Shown: one piece after another, positions 42,086-52,461 of the stretch
How the letters are laid out: the number at the start of each line of letters is the position of its first letter
How positions within the stretch are numbered: the first letter of the stretch is position 1
Assembly (NCBI RefSeq): GCF_031845305.1
Contig: NZ_JAVREH010000005.1
Span: forward strand, 176,905-240,904
Direction: 5' to 3'
From: Jatrophihabitans_A lederbergiae
GTDB taxonomy: Bacteria > Actinomycetota > Actinomycetes > Mycobacteriales > Jatrophihabitantaceae
DNA length: 64,000 bases
The notes under the pieces: model-generated
What the model was told of the DNA's origin: nothing
The model's input: the letters and a program-made list of their open reading frames with translations, nothing else
Databases searched by the model: none
Position numbers and translations under genes: made by a program

Positions 42086-43033
42086 GTGACCCTCATTCCG
42101 CCGCCCGCACACGTCAGCCGGCGCGGGGTGCTGGCGGGACTGGCAGCCATGGGCTTGACGCTGATCACCGGATGCGGTTCCGGGAGGCGGCAGACTGACG
42201 CGGTGACATCTCTTTCTCACTCCCCCGACAGCGGCAGCGACCCCGACAGCGGGAGCGGCAGCGGCAGCCCGGTGAGGCATGCCTACGGCAGCGATCCGGC
42301 CCAGTACGGGGAGCTGTACCTGCCCACCTCAGGGCGTAAGCCGGGCACCGTGGTCGTCCTGCACGGTGGCTTCTGGCGCGCGATGTACGGCGTGGAGCTC
42401 GGTGCTCCGCTGGCGGCAGACCTGGCCCGGCGCGGCTGGGTGGTGTGGAACCTGGAGTACCGGCGCGTCGGCGCGGGCGGCGGGTGGCCCAACACCCTGG
42501 CCGACGTGGCCACCGGCATCGACCACCTGGCCACGTTGAAGGCCGACGGTACGGAGCTGGACCTGACCGACGTGGTGGCGATCGGGCACTCCGCGGGCGG
42601 GCACCTGGCCACCTGGGCGGCGGGCCGCGCTGAGCTTCCGGCTGCCGCCCCTGGCGCGCAGCCGGTAGTGCGGCTCACCGGCGTAGTGGCGCAGGCCGGT
42701 GTGCTCGATCTCGAACGAGCCGCCCGCGAGGAGGTCGGCGGAACCGCGGTGCCGGACCTGCTCGGTGGCCCGATAACCGAATTCGCCCAGCGCTACCGCG
42801 AGGCCAGCCCGCAGGCGCAGCTTCCGATCACCGTCCCGGTGCGGTGCGTGCACAGCCCGGACGATCAGAACGTGCCGTTCGACCAGAGCGTCGACTACGT
42901 CAAGGCCGCTAAGGCAGCGGGCGACGACGCGGAGCTGTTGCAGGTGCCAGGCGATCACTTCGCCCTCATCGACACCGGCTCGGAGGCCTGGGCGACGGTG
43001 CTGCGGCTGCTGCCCGGCCTGCTCCGGAACTGA
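42086..43033 (+). CDS. alpha/beta hydrolase, Tat-type lipoprotein
   Basis: 315 residues. The start region VTLIPPPAHVSRRGVLAGLA has a twin Arg before a hydrophobic stretch that ends in LITGC, a lipobox. It is therefore likely exported by Tat and lipid-anchored. A Ser/Gly/Asp linker follows. The enzyme part shows VVLHGGFWRAMYG (HGGFW oxyanion motif), VVAIGHSAGGHLATWAAG (nucleophile Ser), HSPDDQNVPF (Asp) and PGDHFALID (His). The HGGFW and GHSAGGH pair resembles arylformamidase/BD-FAE hydrolases. GTG 42086 is chosen by the signal peptide; longer frames upstream are antisense of the phosphoesterase. Confidence 0.8.
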   Translation: MTLIPPPAHVSRRGVLAGLAAMGLTLITGCGSGRRQTDAVTSLSHSPDSGSDPDSGSGSGSPVRHAYGSDPAQYGELYLPTSGRKPGTVVVLHGGFWRAMYGVELGAPLAADLARRGWVVWNLEYRRVGAGGGWPNTLADVATGIDHLATLKADGTELDLTDVVAIGHSAGGHLATWAAGRAELPAAAPGAQPVVRLTGVVAQAGVLDLERAAREEVGGTAVPDLLGGPITEFAQRYREASPQAQLPITVPVRCVHSPDDQNVPFDQSVDYVKAAKAAGDDAELLQVPGDHFALIDTGSEAWATVLRLLPGLLRN

Positions 43034-43170
43034 CTCCCGCCACCAGCGCCGGCACCGGCTGGTACCGGGTGAGCAACGTCGCTTAACAGGTCATTCGTCC
43101 TGTCGGAGGCTGCGGTTAGGGTGAACGGCATTGCACTGGACAGCCCTCCCGCCCGAGAATGGTCAAGCCG

Positions 43171-44385
<1,215 letters not shown>

Positions 44386-44452
44386 GTCCGGTTCCCGTGC
44401 CTCAAATCCCATGGTCGCTGCACCATCCACCAGAGATGCTTCCGGAGCAGAC

Positions 44453-46618
44453 ATGAGCAACATGATCAGCTGGGCGCAAGACGCCGACGGCATAGTGACC
44501 CTGACGATGGACGACCCGGACCAGCGCGCCAACACGATGAACGAGACGTTCCAGACCTCGTTCGGTCCGATCGTCGACCGCCTCTATGCCGAACGGGAGT
44601 CGATCACCGGCGTCATCCTCACGTCCGCGAAGGAGACCTTTTTCGCCGGCGGTGACTTACGGCTGCTGAGCAAGGTCACCGACGACACGGCTGAGCAGTT
44701 CTTTCTCCAGGCGGAGCGGCTCAAGTCGCACCTGCGCCGCCTGGAAAAGCTGGAACGCCCCGTGGTCGCGGCGCTGAACGGCACCGCACTCGGTGGCGGC
44801 TTCGAACTGGCGCTCGCCTGCCACCACCGCATTGCCGTGGACAACCCCAGGAGCCGGTTCGGCTTTCCCGAGGTGACTCTCGGCCTGCTGCCCGGTGGCG
44901 GTGGCGTGGCCCGCACCGTCCGCATGCTCGGCATCCAGGACGCGCTGATGAAGGCGCTGCTGCAAGGCCAGCGACTCAAGCCCGCCGCAGCCCTCGACCT
45001 CGGCCTGATCGACGAGCTCGCACCGGCCGCCGAGGCCATGCTCGAAACCGCCCGCAGCTGGATCAAGGCCAATCCGGACGCCGTCCAGCCCTGGGACGTC
45101 CAAGGCCACAAGATCCCCGGTGGCACGCCCGCCGATCCCAAGCTCGCGGCGATGCTGCCGGCCTTCCCCGCGAACTTGCGCAAGCAGCTCAAGGGCGCGC
45201 CGATGCCCGCACCACGCCACATCATGGCGGCGGCGGTCGAAGGCAGCCAGGTCGACATCGACACCGCCCTGCGCATCGAGACCCGCTACCTCACCGACCT
45301 GGTTCGCGGGCAGGTCAGCAAGAACATGATCCAGGCGTTCTGGTTCGACCTGAACTCCATCAACGCCGGCGGCAGCCGCCCGGCCGGTTTTCCCAAGCGC
45401 CCGGCCACGAAGGTGGCGGTTCTCGGCGCCGGGATGATGGGCGCCGGAATCGCCTACGAAACCGCCCGCAACGGCATCGAGGTGGTCCTCAAGGACGTGT
45501 CGCTGGAGGCTGCCGAGAGCGGCAAGGACTACTCACGCAAGCTGCTCGACAACGCGGTGTCCCGGGGCACAGTCACCGAGTCGGTGCGCGACGAGGTGCT
45601 TGCCCGGATCACGCCGACAGCCTCGGCCAAGGACCTCGCCGGCTGCGACTTGGTCGTCGAGGCCGTGTTCGAGAACGTCGGGCTGAAGCACCAGGTGTTC
45701 GGTGAGATCGAGTCCATCGTCGCGCCGGACGCCCTGCTCGGCTCCAACACCTCGACGCTGCCGATCAGCTCGCTGGCCGAGGGAGTGCGCCGCAAGCAGG
45801 ACTTCATCGGCCTGCACTTCTTCTCACCCGTCGACAAGCTGCCGCTGCTGGAGATCATCCGGGGCGAGCAGACCTCGGACGAGGCGCTGGCCCGGGCGCT
45901 GGATTACGCACAGCAGATCAAGAAGACGCCGATCGTGGTCAACGACAGCCGCGGGTTCTTCACCAGCCGGGTGATCGGCACCTTCGTCAACGAGGCACTG
46001 GCCATGCTGGGCGAGGGCGTGCAACCGGCGACGATCGACCAGGCCACCACCCAGGCAGGCTACCCGGTCGGTGCGCTGCAGCTGACCGACGAGCTGAACA
46101 TGGGGCTGTTCGTCAAGATCCGCAACGAGACCCGGACCGCAGTTGCTGCGGCGGGCGGAACTCTGCCCACGCATCCCGGTGAGGTCGTGGTGGATCGAAT
46201 GGTCGAGCTCTGCCGCCCCGGCCGCCTACGCGGTGCCGGCTTCTTCGACTACGACGAGAGTGGCAAGCGGATCGGCCTGTGGCCGGGGCTGGCAACGGAG
46301 TTCCCGGTCCGGGGCAATCCAGCGGACGTGGACCTGCACGAGCTGCAGGAGCGGATGCTCTTCATCGAGGCGATCGAGTCCGTTCGGTGCCTGGAAGAGG
46401 GTGTGCTCAACACGGTCGCCGACGCCAATATCGGCTCGGTCATGGGCATCGGGTTTCCGCCGTGGACGGGTGGAGTGCTGCAGTACATCAACGGCTATCC
46501 CGGTGGCCTGCCCGCGTTCGTGGCCAGGGCGGAGCAGCTTGCCCAGCGCCACGGCGACCGCTTTGCCCCCAGCCCGCTGCTGCGCAAGAAGGCCGAGAAC
46601 GGTGAGACCTTCGCATGA
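44453..46618 (+). CDS. multifunctional enoyl-CoA hydratase / 3-hydroxyacyl-CoA dehydrogenase (FadB-like)
   Basis: 721 residues. The crotonase part (1 to about 200) has TSAKETFFAGGDLRLL and RPVVAALNGTALGGGFELAL. The NAD-binding part begins about 318 with KVAVLGAGMMGAGIAYETA, and the 3-hydroxyacyl-CoA dehydrogenase signature is RKQDFIGLHFFSPVDKLPLL with the catalytic His. The C-terminal helical domain follows. It carries out two steps of beta-oxidation and forms a complex with the thiolase encoded just before it. ATG 44453 has CCGGAGCAG upstream. Its end overlaps the next gene by four bases (ATGA). Confidence 0.93.
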   Translation: MSNMISWAQDADGIVTLTMDDPDQRANTMNETFQTSFGPIVDRLYAERESITGVILTSAKETFFAGGDLRLLSKVTDDTAEQFFLQAERLKSHLRRLEKLERPVVAALNGTALGGGFELALACHHRIAVDNPRSRFGFPEVTLGLLPGGGGVARTVRMLGIQDALMKALLQGQRLKPAAALDLGLIDELAPAAEAMLETARSWIKANPDAVQPWDVQGHKIPGGTPADPKLAAMLPAFPANLRKQLKGAPMPAPRHIMAAAVEGSQVDIDTALRIETRYLTDLVRGQVSKNMIQAFWFDLNSINAGGSRPAGFPKRPATKVAVLGAGMMGAGIAYETARNGIEVVLKDVSLEAAESGKDYSRKLLDNAVSRGTVTESVRDEVLARITPTASAKDLAGCDLVVEAVFENVGLKHQVFGEIESIVAPDALLGSNTSTLPISSLAEGVRRKQDFIGLHFFSPVDKLPLLEIIRGEQTSDEALARALDYAQQIKKTPIVVNDSRGFFTSRVIGTFVNEALAMLGEGVQPATIDQATTQAGYPVGALQLTDELNMGLFVKIRNETRTAVAAAGGTLPTHPGEVVVDRMVELCRPGRLRGAGFFDYDESGKRIGLWPGLATEFPVRGNPADVDLHELQERMLFIEAIESVRCLEEGVLNTVADANIGSVMGIGFPPWTGGVLQYINGYPGGLPAFVARAEQLAQRHGDRFAPSPLLRKKAENGETFA

Positions 46619-47784
46619 CGCCGAACCCCGGCCCGTTGAGCGGTATCCGGGTGCTCGAACTGCCCGCGCTCGGGCCGGTGCCCTTCCTGGGAATGCTGCT
46701 GGCCGATCTGGGGGCCGAGGTGGTCCGCATCGACCGGACTCCCGCCAGCACGGATGGCAGCGACCCGCTGACCGCACTCCCGGTCGGGGCCACCGGTCCA
46801 CTGGGTCGCGGACGCCGCTCGATCACCCTGGACCTGCGCCAGCCGGCGGCCGCCGCTGTAGCCCTGGACCTGGCCGCCACATCCGACGTGCTGATCGAGG
46901 GGTTCCGGCCCGGCGTCGCCGAACGGCTGGGCGTCGGACCGGAGCAGGCGCTCGCCCGCAACCCCACCCTGGTGTACGGGCGGATGACCGGCTGGGGCCA
47001 GGACGGGCCGTTGGCGCCGACCGCCGGACACGACATCACGTACCTGGCGATCTCAGGGCTGCTCCACGGCATCGGCCCGGCGGCTGGGCCGCCGACCCCA
47101 CCGGCGAACTACCTCGGTGATTTCGGCGGCGGTGCGATGTCCTTGGCCGTGGGCGTGCTGGCCGCGGTGCTCAGCGCCAGGTCGACCGGCGTCGGCCAGG
47201 TCGTGGATGCCGCCATGATCGACGGAGCCGCCTACCTGGCGACAATGGTGCGCGCGCTGCACGGCAACGGCCTGTGGCGTGACGACCGCACGGCGAACAT
47301 CTTCGACGGCGGCATGCCGCATTACCGCTGCTACGAGTGCTCGGATGGCCGCTATGTCGCCGTGGGGGCACTGGAGCCGAAATTCTGGGCCATCCTGCTG
47401 ACCGCCCTGGGGCTCGATCCAGTCACCACCCCGTCGCCGTATCAGCCCGGGACTTCGGCCGGACTGACCGAACTGCTCAGCGGCGTGTTCGCCGGCCGCA
47501 GCCGCGACGAGTGGGCCGCGCTGTTCGCACCACTGGACGCGTGCGTCGCCCCGGTGCTCACCCTCGCCGAGGCGCCTGAGCATCCGCACAACAAGGGCCG
47601 CGGCAGCTACGTCGAGGTCGCCGGCGTTCGGGTCGCCGCACCCACGCCCCGGTTCAGCGCCACGCCCTGCCAGGCCGCACCCACTCCACCGGCGATCGGG
47701 GCCGACACCGAGTCGCTGCTCACTGAACTGGGCTACGACCCGCCGACCCGAACGGCGTTACGCGACAGCGGTGCCGCCGGCTGA
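46615..47784 (+). CDS. CaiB/BaiF CoA transferase family, alpha-methylacyl-CoA racemase-like
   Basis: 389 residues of the family III CoA transferases. Signatures: GIRVLELPALGPVPFLGMLL, ADLGAEVVRIDR, LIEGFRPGVAERLGVG, GRMTGWGQDGPLAPTAGHDI and YLAISGLLHGIG. The last two are typical of AMACR, which inverts the methyl-branched centre of acyl-CoAs so that beta-oxidation can proceed. Translational coupling with the FadB-like gene fits a role in branched-chain or sterol side-chain breakdown, but the substrate is inferred. Confidence 0.9.
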   Translation: MTPNPGPLSGIRVLELPALGPVPFLGMLLADLGAEVVRIDRTPASTDGSDPLTALPVGATGPLGRGRRSITLDLRQPAAAAVALDLAATSDVLIEGFRPGVAERLGVGPEQALARNPTLVYGRMTGWGQDGPLAPTAGHDITYLAISGLLHGIGPAAGPPTPPANYLGDFGGGAMSLAVGVLAAVLSARSTGVGQVVDAAMIDGAAYLATMVRALHGNGLWRDDRTANIFDGGMPHYRCYECSDGRYVAVGALEPKFWAILLTALGLDPVTTPSPYQPGTSAGLTELLSGVFAGRSRDEWAALFAPLDACVAPVLTLAEAPEHPHNKGRGSYVEVAGVRVAAPTPRFSATPCQAAPTPPAIGADTESLLTELGYDPPTRTALRDSGAAG

Positions 47785-47985
47785 GCCGGCGCCCGGTGGC
47801 GAATTCCACGGCGACCTCGCGATCCGGAAAGTGCGCGGCGCTTCGGGCCAGGTTGCCGGCAACCGGGTAACCGAGCAGCGGTACGTCGGAGGTGACGTTC
47901 AAATACGAGAGGGTCGGCTGGGCAGGACCCCGCGCTCGCCGGTGCGGCCTGGGGCGACGGGAGTTGCCCTCGGAAAACAACGAAC

Positions 47986-48012
47986 GCCGCAGCCCCCGGC
48001 GGGGGCTGCGGC
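47986..48012 (-). terminator. intrinsic terminator after bldC
   Basis: GCCGCAGCCCCC (47986-47997) pairs perfectly with GGGGGCTGCGGC (48001-48012) around a three-base loop. On the minus strand it is followed by GTTCGTTGTTTTCC, a T-rich tail. It lies 20 bases after the bldC stop and could also end transcripts from the CoA transferase side. Confidence 0.85.
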
Positions 48013-48031
48013 GTCGTGGCGCCGCTGTGTT

Positions 48032-48244
48032 TTACACCTCGGCAGGAGTGTTCGTGTTGCCTTCGAGCAGCGAGCGGACCTCGGACTCGCGGTACCGGCG
48101 GTGCCCGCCGAGAGTGCGAATCGAGGTGAGCTTGCCAGCCTTCGCCCACCGAGTGACCGTCTTGGGGTCAACTCGGAAAAGCGTTGCCACCTCTGACGGC
48201 GTCAGCAGCGGCTCGGACTCTGTACGTTGACGAGGATTGGTCAT
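48032..48244 (-). CDS. bldC: developmental regulator BldC (MerR-type winged helix)
   Basis: 70 residues. The core ESEPLLTPSEVATLFRVDPK, then TVTRWAKAGKLTSIRTLGGH, then RRYRESEVRSLLEG is almost identical to Streptomyces BldC, which binds head-to-tail on direct repeats and delays development. In non-differentiating actinobacteria its role is less clear. GGCGAGGG precedes the ATG. A TATATATA stretch about 20-30 bases upstream of the start could be its -10 region. A strong terminator follows. It lies beside DUF3073 and the purine genes, as in other actinobacteria. Confidence 0.95.
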   Translation of the reverse strand: MTNPRQRTESEPLLTPSEVATLFRVDPKTVTRWAKAGKLTSIRTLGGHRRYRESEVRSLLEGNTNTPAEV

Positions 48245-48622
48245 TGACCCTCGCCCCCTTCCTGATATATATAACGCGCATCCCGTTGCGACGTCCTAGG
48301 AAGTATGCACCATTTTCTATGCAACTTCTTGTCGGCTCACTGTGAAGTTTGCCTCATTCGGTAACAATATGGTTACGAAGGCACTTCGCGGGTATTAAAT
48401 CGACTGCCCGTAATCACCGAAATACCTGGCGTGAGCGGCGCGGAGCTGCGGGAGGCCGTAGCCACTCCGGCGCCGCGCGAGCCGCCGCTGCTACGACCGG
48501 GCGACGTGCGAGAGGTTCGACGCGGGATGTACTCTCGGCAGTACGAATTGATAACCCATTCCCGGGGCGGACCTTCCTAGCGACTCCGTCCCGGATGACC
48601 GTGCGAGCGAGGGGGTCGAGCC
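48245..48622. promoter_or_regulatory. AT-rich divergent promoter region between bldC and the DUF3073 gene
   Basis: This 378-base gap is the most AT-rich stretch of the window. It contains TATATATATAAC (about 48265-48276) facing bldC, TATGCA twice (about 48303 and 48321), and the inverted pair GTAAC-N6-GTTAC near 48361. No protein gene is convincing. It probably holds both promoters and regulator sites; the regulator is unknown. Confidence 0.55.
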
Positions 48623-48826
48623 ATGGGGCGCGGCCGTGCTAAGGCAAAGCAGCAAAAAGTAGCTCGGGAGCTGAAGTACAACACCCAGAGCACCGACTTC
48701 ACTGCTCTTCAACGGGAACTTGGCCATCCAGCCGAACCCGGCTACCACGAGGCCGGATCGAGCGGTGACCCATATGCCGACGACGATCTCGAAGATGAAG
48801 AGACCTGGGCCAGCGGTACTCGCTGA
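48623..48826 (+). CDS. DUF3073 family protein (Rv0810c-like)
   Basis: 67 residues, MGRGRAKAKQQKVARELKYN then TQSTDFTALQRELG, a basic N-terminus and an acidic C-terminal tail (DPYADDDLEDEETW). This is the actinobacteria-specific DUF3073 family, of unknown function. GAGCGAGGGGG stands upstream. It converges with purM, and this arrangement (DUF3073, purM, purF) is the same as Rv0810c-Rv0808. Confidence 0.93.
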   Translation: MGRGRAKAKQQKVARELKYNTQSTDFTALQRELGHPAEPGYHEAGSSGDPYADDDLEDEETWASGTR

Positions 48827-48838
48827 GCCGGGCACGTC

Positions 48839-48875
48839 ACAGCTCTCCTTCCCGCCTCAGCGCGAGGAGAGCTGT
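48839..48875 (+). terminator. hairpin between the DUF3073 gene and purM
   Basis: ACAGCTCTCC (48839-48848) and GGAGAGCTGT (48866-48875) form a perfect ten-base stem with a 17-base loop. It lies 13 bases after the DUF3073 stop, between convergent genes, so it may serve both strands. No T-run follows on the plus strand. Confidence 0.6.
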
Positions 48876-48931
48876 TCGGCGTGTCTGGCGCCCTGTCCGA
48901 CCAGATACGTCTACTCAGAACCCGCTCGTTC

Positions 48932-49999
48932 TCAGAACGCGCACGCCGCGTAGTCGCCGGTCATTTGCACTTGGCCGCTGCCGGCACGCACTTCACCGAG
49001 CCGCCAGCTCGGGACGTCGCGACGAGCCAGTTCTGCCAGCGCGCTGTCGGCGTGCGTGGCCGGCAACACCGCGATCATGCCGACGCCGAGATTGAACGCG
49101 GGCTCCAGCTGGTCGCGCGCCACCCCGCCCGCCCGGGCCAGTAGCTGGAACACCGGCTGGGGCGTCCAGGTCGACCGATCCACCACCGCGTCCAGCCCTG
49201 CGGGCAGCACCCGGGTCAGGTTGCCGGCCAGGCCCCCGCCCGTGATGTGGGAAAAGGCGTGCACGCCCCGCACGCCGTCTTCGGCGAGCAGTGCGAGGCA
49301 GTCCTGGGCATAGATCCGGGTCGGGGTGAGTAGCTCGTCGCCGAGCGTCCGTCCGGACAGCTCGTCCGGCGTGTCGGAGAGCGCGAGTCCAGCGGTCGCG
49401 AGCACGTGGCGCACCAGCGAGTAACCGTTGGAGTGCACGCCCGACGATCCGAGAGCGAGCAGCACGTCGCCGGCCTCGATGCGGTCCGCACCCAGCATGG
49501 CGTCAGCGTTGACCACGCCGGTACCTGCACCTGAGATGTCGTAGGCGTCCCGGCCCATTACTCCGGGATGCTCGGCAGTCTCGCCGCCCACCAAGGCGCA
49601 ACCCGCCTGCACGCATCCCTCGGCGATTCCACCGACGATCTGCGCGATCTTCTCGGGAACGACCTTGCCGGTGGCGATGTAGTCGGTCATGAACAGCGGT
49701 TCCGCCCCGACCACGACGAGGTCATCGATGACCATGGCGACGAGGTCGATGCCGATGGTGTCGTGCCGGTCCAACTGCTGTGCGAGCACCAGCTTCGTAC
49801 CCACCCCGTCCGTTGAGGTTGCCAGGACCGGTTGGGGGTATCGGCTGAGGTCCAGCTGGAACAGCCCTGCGAAACCTCCTAGACCACCGAGCACCTCGCT
49901 GCGTGAAGTGCGTTTGACCGAGGTCTTCATCAGCTCGACCGCACGGTCACCAGCCTCGATGTCGACGCCGGCACTGGCATAGGAGAGTGGTTCACTCAC
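48932..49999 (-). CDS. purM: phosphoribosylformylglycinamidine cyclo-ligase (AIR synthetase)
   Basis: 355 residues, full length. It forms the imidazole ring of AIR in purine synthesis. Signatures: SYASAGVDIEAGDRAVELMK, VLATSTDGVGTKLVLAQQLD, GIDLVAMVIDDLVVVGAEPL, ALVGGETAEHPGVM and GSSGVHSNGYSLVR. It follows purF by 62 bases in the same direction. Confidence 0.97.
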   Translation of the reverse strand: MSEPLSYASAGVDIEAGDRAVELMKTSVKRTSRSEVLGGLGGFAGLFQLDLSRYPQPVLATSTDGVGTKLVLAQQLDRHDTIGIDLVAMVIDDLVVVGAEPLFMTDYIATGKVVPEKIAQIVGGIAEGCVQAGCALVGGETAEHPGVMGRDAYDISGAGTGVVNADAMLGADRIEAGDVLLALGSSGVHSNGYSLVRHVLATAGLALSDTPDELSGRTLGDELLTPTRIYAQDCLALLAEDGVRGVHAFSHITGGGLAGNLTRVLPAGLDAVVDRSTWTPQPVFQLLARAGGVARDQLEPAFNLGVGMIAVLPATHADSALAELARRDVPSWRLGEVRAGSGQVQMTGDYAACAF

Positions 50000-50061
50000 A
50001 GGTCGCTGCTCCAGCTGGACGATCGCGGATTGCGCGAGAGGACGATGCTGGCCGGCCGCGC

Positions 50062-51597
50062 TCAGCGAGACTCGCTGACCCGCCCTGCCGAGTGGTCGAC
50101 CAGCTCGGGCTCCGGCATCGGCGCGGAGCCGTTGACCGCCCGTCCGATGCCCTCGAGCACGTGCTTGCCGACCATCTTCGGCAGCGCGATCGGGTACTCA
50201 CCGTCGAAGCAGGCGGTGCAGAGCCGTGTCTTCGGCTGCTCACTGGCCGAGATCAGGCCTTCGAGTGAGACGTAGCCGAGCGAATCAGCACCGATGGAAG
50301 CCCGCACGCCCTCGACGTCGAGACCGCTGGCCACCAGTTCGGCGCGGGTGGCGAAGTCGATTCCGTAGAAGCACGGCCACTTGATCGGCGGCGAGGCGAC
50401 CCGGACGTGGACCTCGAGCGCGCCTGCCTCGCGGAGCATCCGGACGACCGCGCGCTGGGTGTTGCCGCGCACGATCGAGTCGTCGACCACGACCAGCCGC
50501 TTACCCCGGATGACGTCGCGTAGCGGGTTCAGCTTCAGCCGGATGCCGAGCTGCCGGATCGTCTGGGACGGCTGTATGAAGGTGCGTCCGACATAGGCGT
50601 TCTTGACCAGGCCCATGCCGTACGGAATCCCCGATTCTTCGGCATAGCCGATCGCGGCAGGCGTTCCGGACTCCGGCGTAGGCATCACCAGATCGGCCTC
50701 GACCGGGCTCTCGCGAGCCAACCGGCGACCGATCTCGACCCTGGTGGAATGCACGGACCGGCCGGCGATGCTGGTGTCGGGTCGTGCCAGGTAGACGTAC
50801 TCGAAGACACAGCCCTTGGGCTCGGGGTTGGCGAAGCGCTGCGAACGGAGGCCGTCCTCGTCGATCGCGATGAGCTCGCCCGGCTCTATCTCGCGGACGA
50901 ACGAGGCGCCGACGATATCCAGCGCGGCGGACTCGCTGGCGACAACCCAGCCGCGCTCCAGCCGGCCGAGTGACAGCGGCCGGACCCCCTGCGGGTCGCG
51001 GGCGGCATACAAGGTGTGCTCATCCATGAAGACGAGCGAAAACGCGCCCTTGAGCATCGGCAGCACCTGCATGGCGGCCTCTTCGACCGACACGTCGGGG
51101 TGTGCGGCGAGCAGTTCGGTCATCACGTCGGTGTCCGAACTCGCCCAGAGTTGACCGCCGCGGCTGCCACCGGCCTTGAGGTGGATGGACTCGGCGAGTT
51201 CGGCGGTGTTCACGAGGTTGCCGTTGTGGCCGAGCGCGATGCCGGTACCGGTCTGGGTCGTGCGAAAAACCGGCTGGGCGTTTTCCCAGGTCGAGGCACC
51301 GGTGGTGGAGTAGCGGGTATGGCCGAGGGCGATGTGCCCCTTCAGCGTTGCCAGCGTCGACTCGTCGAACACCTGGGAGACGAGACCGAGATCCTTGTAC
51401 ACCAGGATCGATGAGCCGTCGCTGACAGCGATGCCGGCGGCCTCTTGCCCTCGATGCTGCAGGGCGTACAGGCCGAAGTACGAGAGTTTGGCGACTTCTT
51501 CACCCGGAGCCCAGACACCGAAGACGCCACAAGCATCTTGGGGACCGAGGTCGTTGGGGTCGAGGTCATGGGTGAGCTTTCCGTCTCCGCGCGCCAC
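50062..51597 (-). CDS. purF: amidophosphoribosyltransferase
   Basis: 511 residues. The first committed enzyme of purine synthesis. A propeptide of 22 residues precedes the catalytic Cys23 (DACGVFGVWAPGEE), as in the Bacillus-type enzyme. Glutaminase parts: LYALQHRGQEAAGI, GHTRYSTTGAS. The PRPP loop is RLVVVDDSIVRGNTQRAVVR. The late Cys residues in KWPCFYGID and TRLCTACFDGEYP are those that bind a 4Fe-4S cluster in that type. Confidence 0.97.
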   Translation of the reverse strand: MARGDGKLTHDLDPNDLGPQDACGVFGVWAPGEEVAKLSYFGLYALQHRGQEAAGIAVSDGSSILVYKDLGLVSQVFDESTLATLKGHIALGHTRYSTTGASTWENAQPVFRTTQTGTGIALGHNGNLVNTAELAESIHLKAGGSRGGQLWASSDTDVMTELLAAHPDVSVEEAAMQVLPMLKGAFSLVFMDEHTLYAARDPQGVRPLSLGRLERGWVVASESAALDIVGASFVREIEPGELIAIDEDGLRSQRFANPEPKGCVFEYVYLARPDTSIAGRSVHSTRVEIGRRLARESPVEADLVMPTPESGTPAAIGYAEESGIPYGMGLVKNAYVGRTFIQPSQTIRQLGIRLKLNPLRDVIRGKRLVVVDDSIVRGNTQRAVVRMLREAGALEVHVRVASPPIKWPCFYGIDFATRAELVASGLDVEGVRASIGADSLGYVSLEGLISASEQPKTRLCTACFDGEYPIALPKMVGKHVLEGIGRAVNGSAPMPEPELVDHSAGRVSESR

Positions 51598-51669
51598 GCG
51601 ATCAGTCTAGTGGCACCGGCTGCTGGCCGCGTACCAAAGATCGTCAGCGATTCACGAGATAACGGTCGG

Positions 51670-52437
51670 TCAGCTGAGCAATGGGAGCTGTGCCGAGAGG
51701 TCCGCGCGGTTGCCACTGGCACGGACCTGGCCGGCGCCCAGCGCAACACTCCAGTCGAGGCGTCCGGTGGCCAGCCGCAGGAACGTCGCCGGATCGGTCT
51801 CGACGACATTGGGTGGGGTGCCACGGGTGTGTCGCGGCCCTTCGATGCACTGGACGGCCGCGAAGGGCGGCACCCGGACCTCGACCGAGCGCCCCGGATA
51901 CCGGGTTGCCAGCAGACCCGTCAGGGTGCGGACGGTCAGGGCCAGGGCTGGACGTTCCGGCTGCACCGGCGGGGCGGCGCCGACCGACCGGGAGAGGTCG
52001 TCGGAGTGCACCACCAGCTCCATTCCGGCCGCGAGCAGCAGGTCCGGTCCGGTCACCGGGCCTCGTGCGGTCTGCACCACCGGGGGCAGCGGCTGCGCCA
52101 ACCGGAGGCGCAGGTCGCGAATCGTCAGATCCAGGTCGGTGAGCAGCTCGTCAGGGGTCCGGTCCGCGGCCAGCTCGATGGTGTCGGCGTGGATGTCGTC
52201 GACGTCGCGGCGGTAACCGGCCACGAACATCGCCAGCGGCAGCGGTTGGACGTCGCTCGGGCGCCCCAGTGCCGCGAGCAGCTGGCGATGAACCAGCAGC
52301 ACGTGCCCGGCCAGCACCCGGACACTCCAGCCGGGCAGCACCGACGGCTCGCGAAAGGAGTCGAACGGCAGCGCCACCAGCCACTGCCGCAGCCGAGCCG
52401 ACTGCGCCAGCAGCGCGTCGGCCGAGCTCACCGCCAT
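51670..52437 (-). CDS. DinB-like maleylpyruvate isomerase family protein with SCP-like C-terminus (Rv0807-like)
   Basis: 255 residues. The N-terminal part begins MAVSSADALLAQSARLRQWL and carries LPGWSVRVLAGHVLLVHRQL with the His expected for a DinB/MDMPI metal site, and the later ELVVHSDDLSRSVG. The C-terminal part (TLTGLLATRYPGRSVEVRVP onward) resembles the sterol-carrier-like segment of actinobacterial members. The family often uses mycothiol, which fits mshA in this genome. It lies between purF and purL, as Rv0807 does near Rv0808. Function not established. Confidence 0.8.
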   Translation of the reverse strand: MAVSSADALLAQSARLRQWLVALPFDSFREPSVLPGWSVRVLAGHVLLVHRQLLAALGRPSDVQPLPLAMFVAGYRRDVDDIHADTIELAADRTPDELLTDLDLTIRDLRLRLAQPLPPVVQTARGPVTGPDLLLAAGMELVVHSDDLSRSVGAAPPVQPERPALALTVRTLTGLLATRYPGRSVEVRVPPFAAVQCIEGPRHTRGTPPNVVETDPATFLRLATGRLDWSVALGAGQVRASGNRADLSAQLPLLS

Positions 52438-52461
52438 CGGCTCTGCCGAACAGCCATCGGC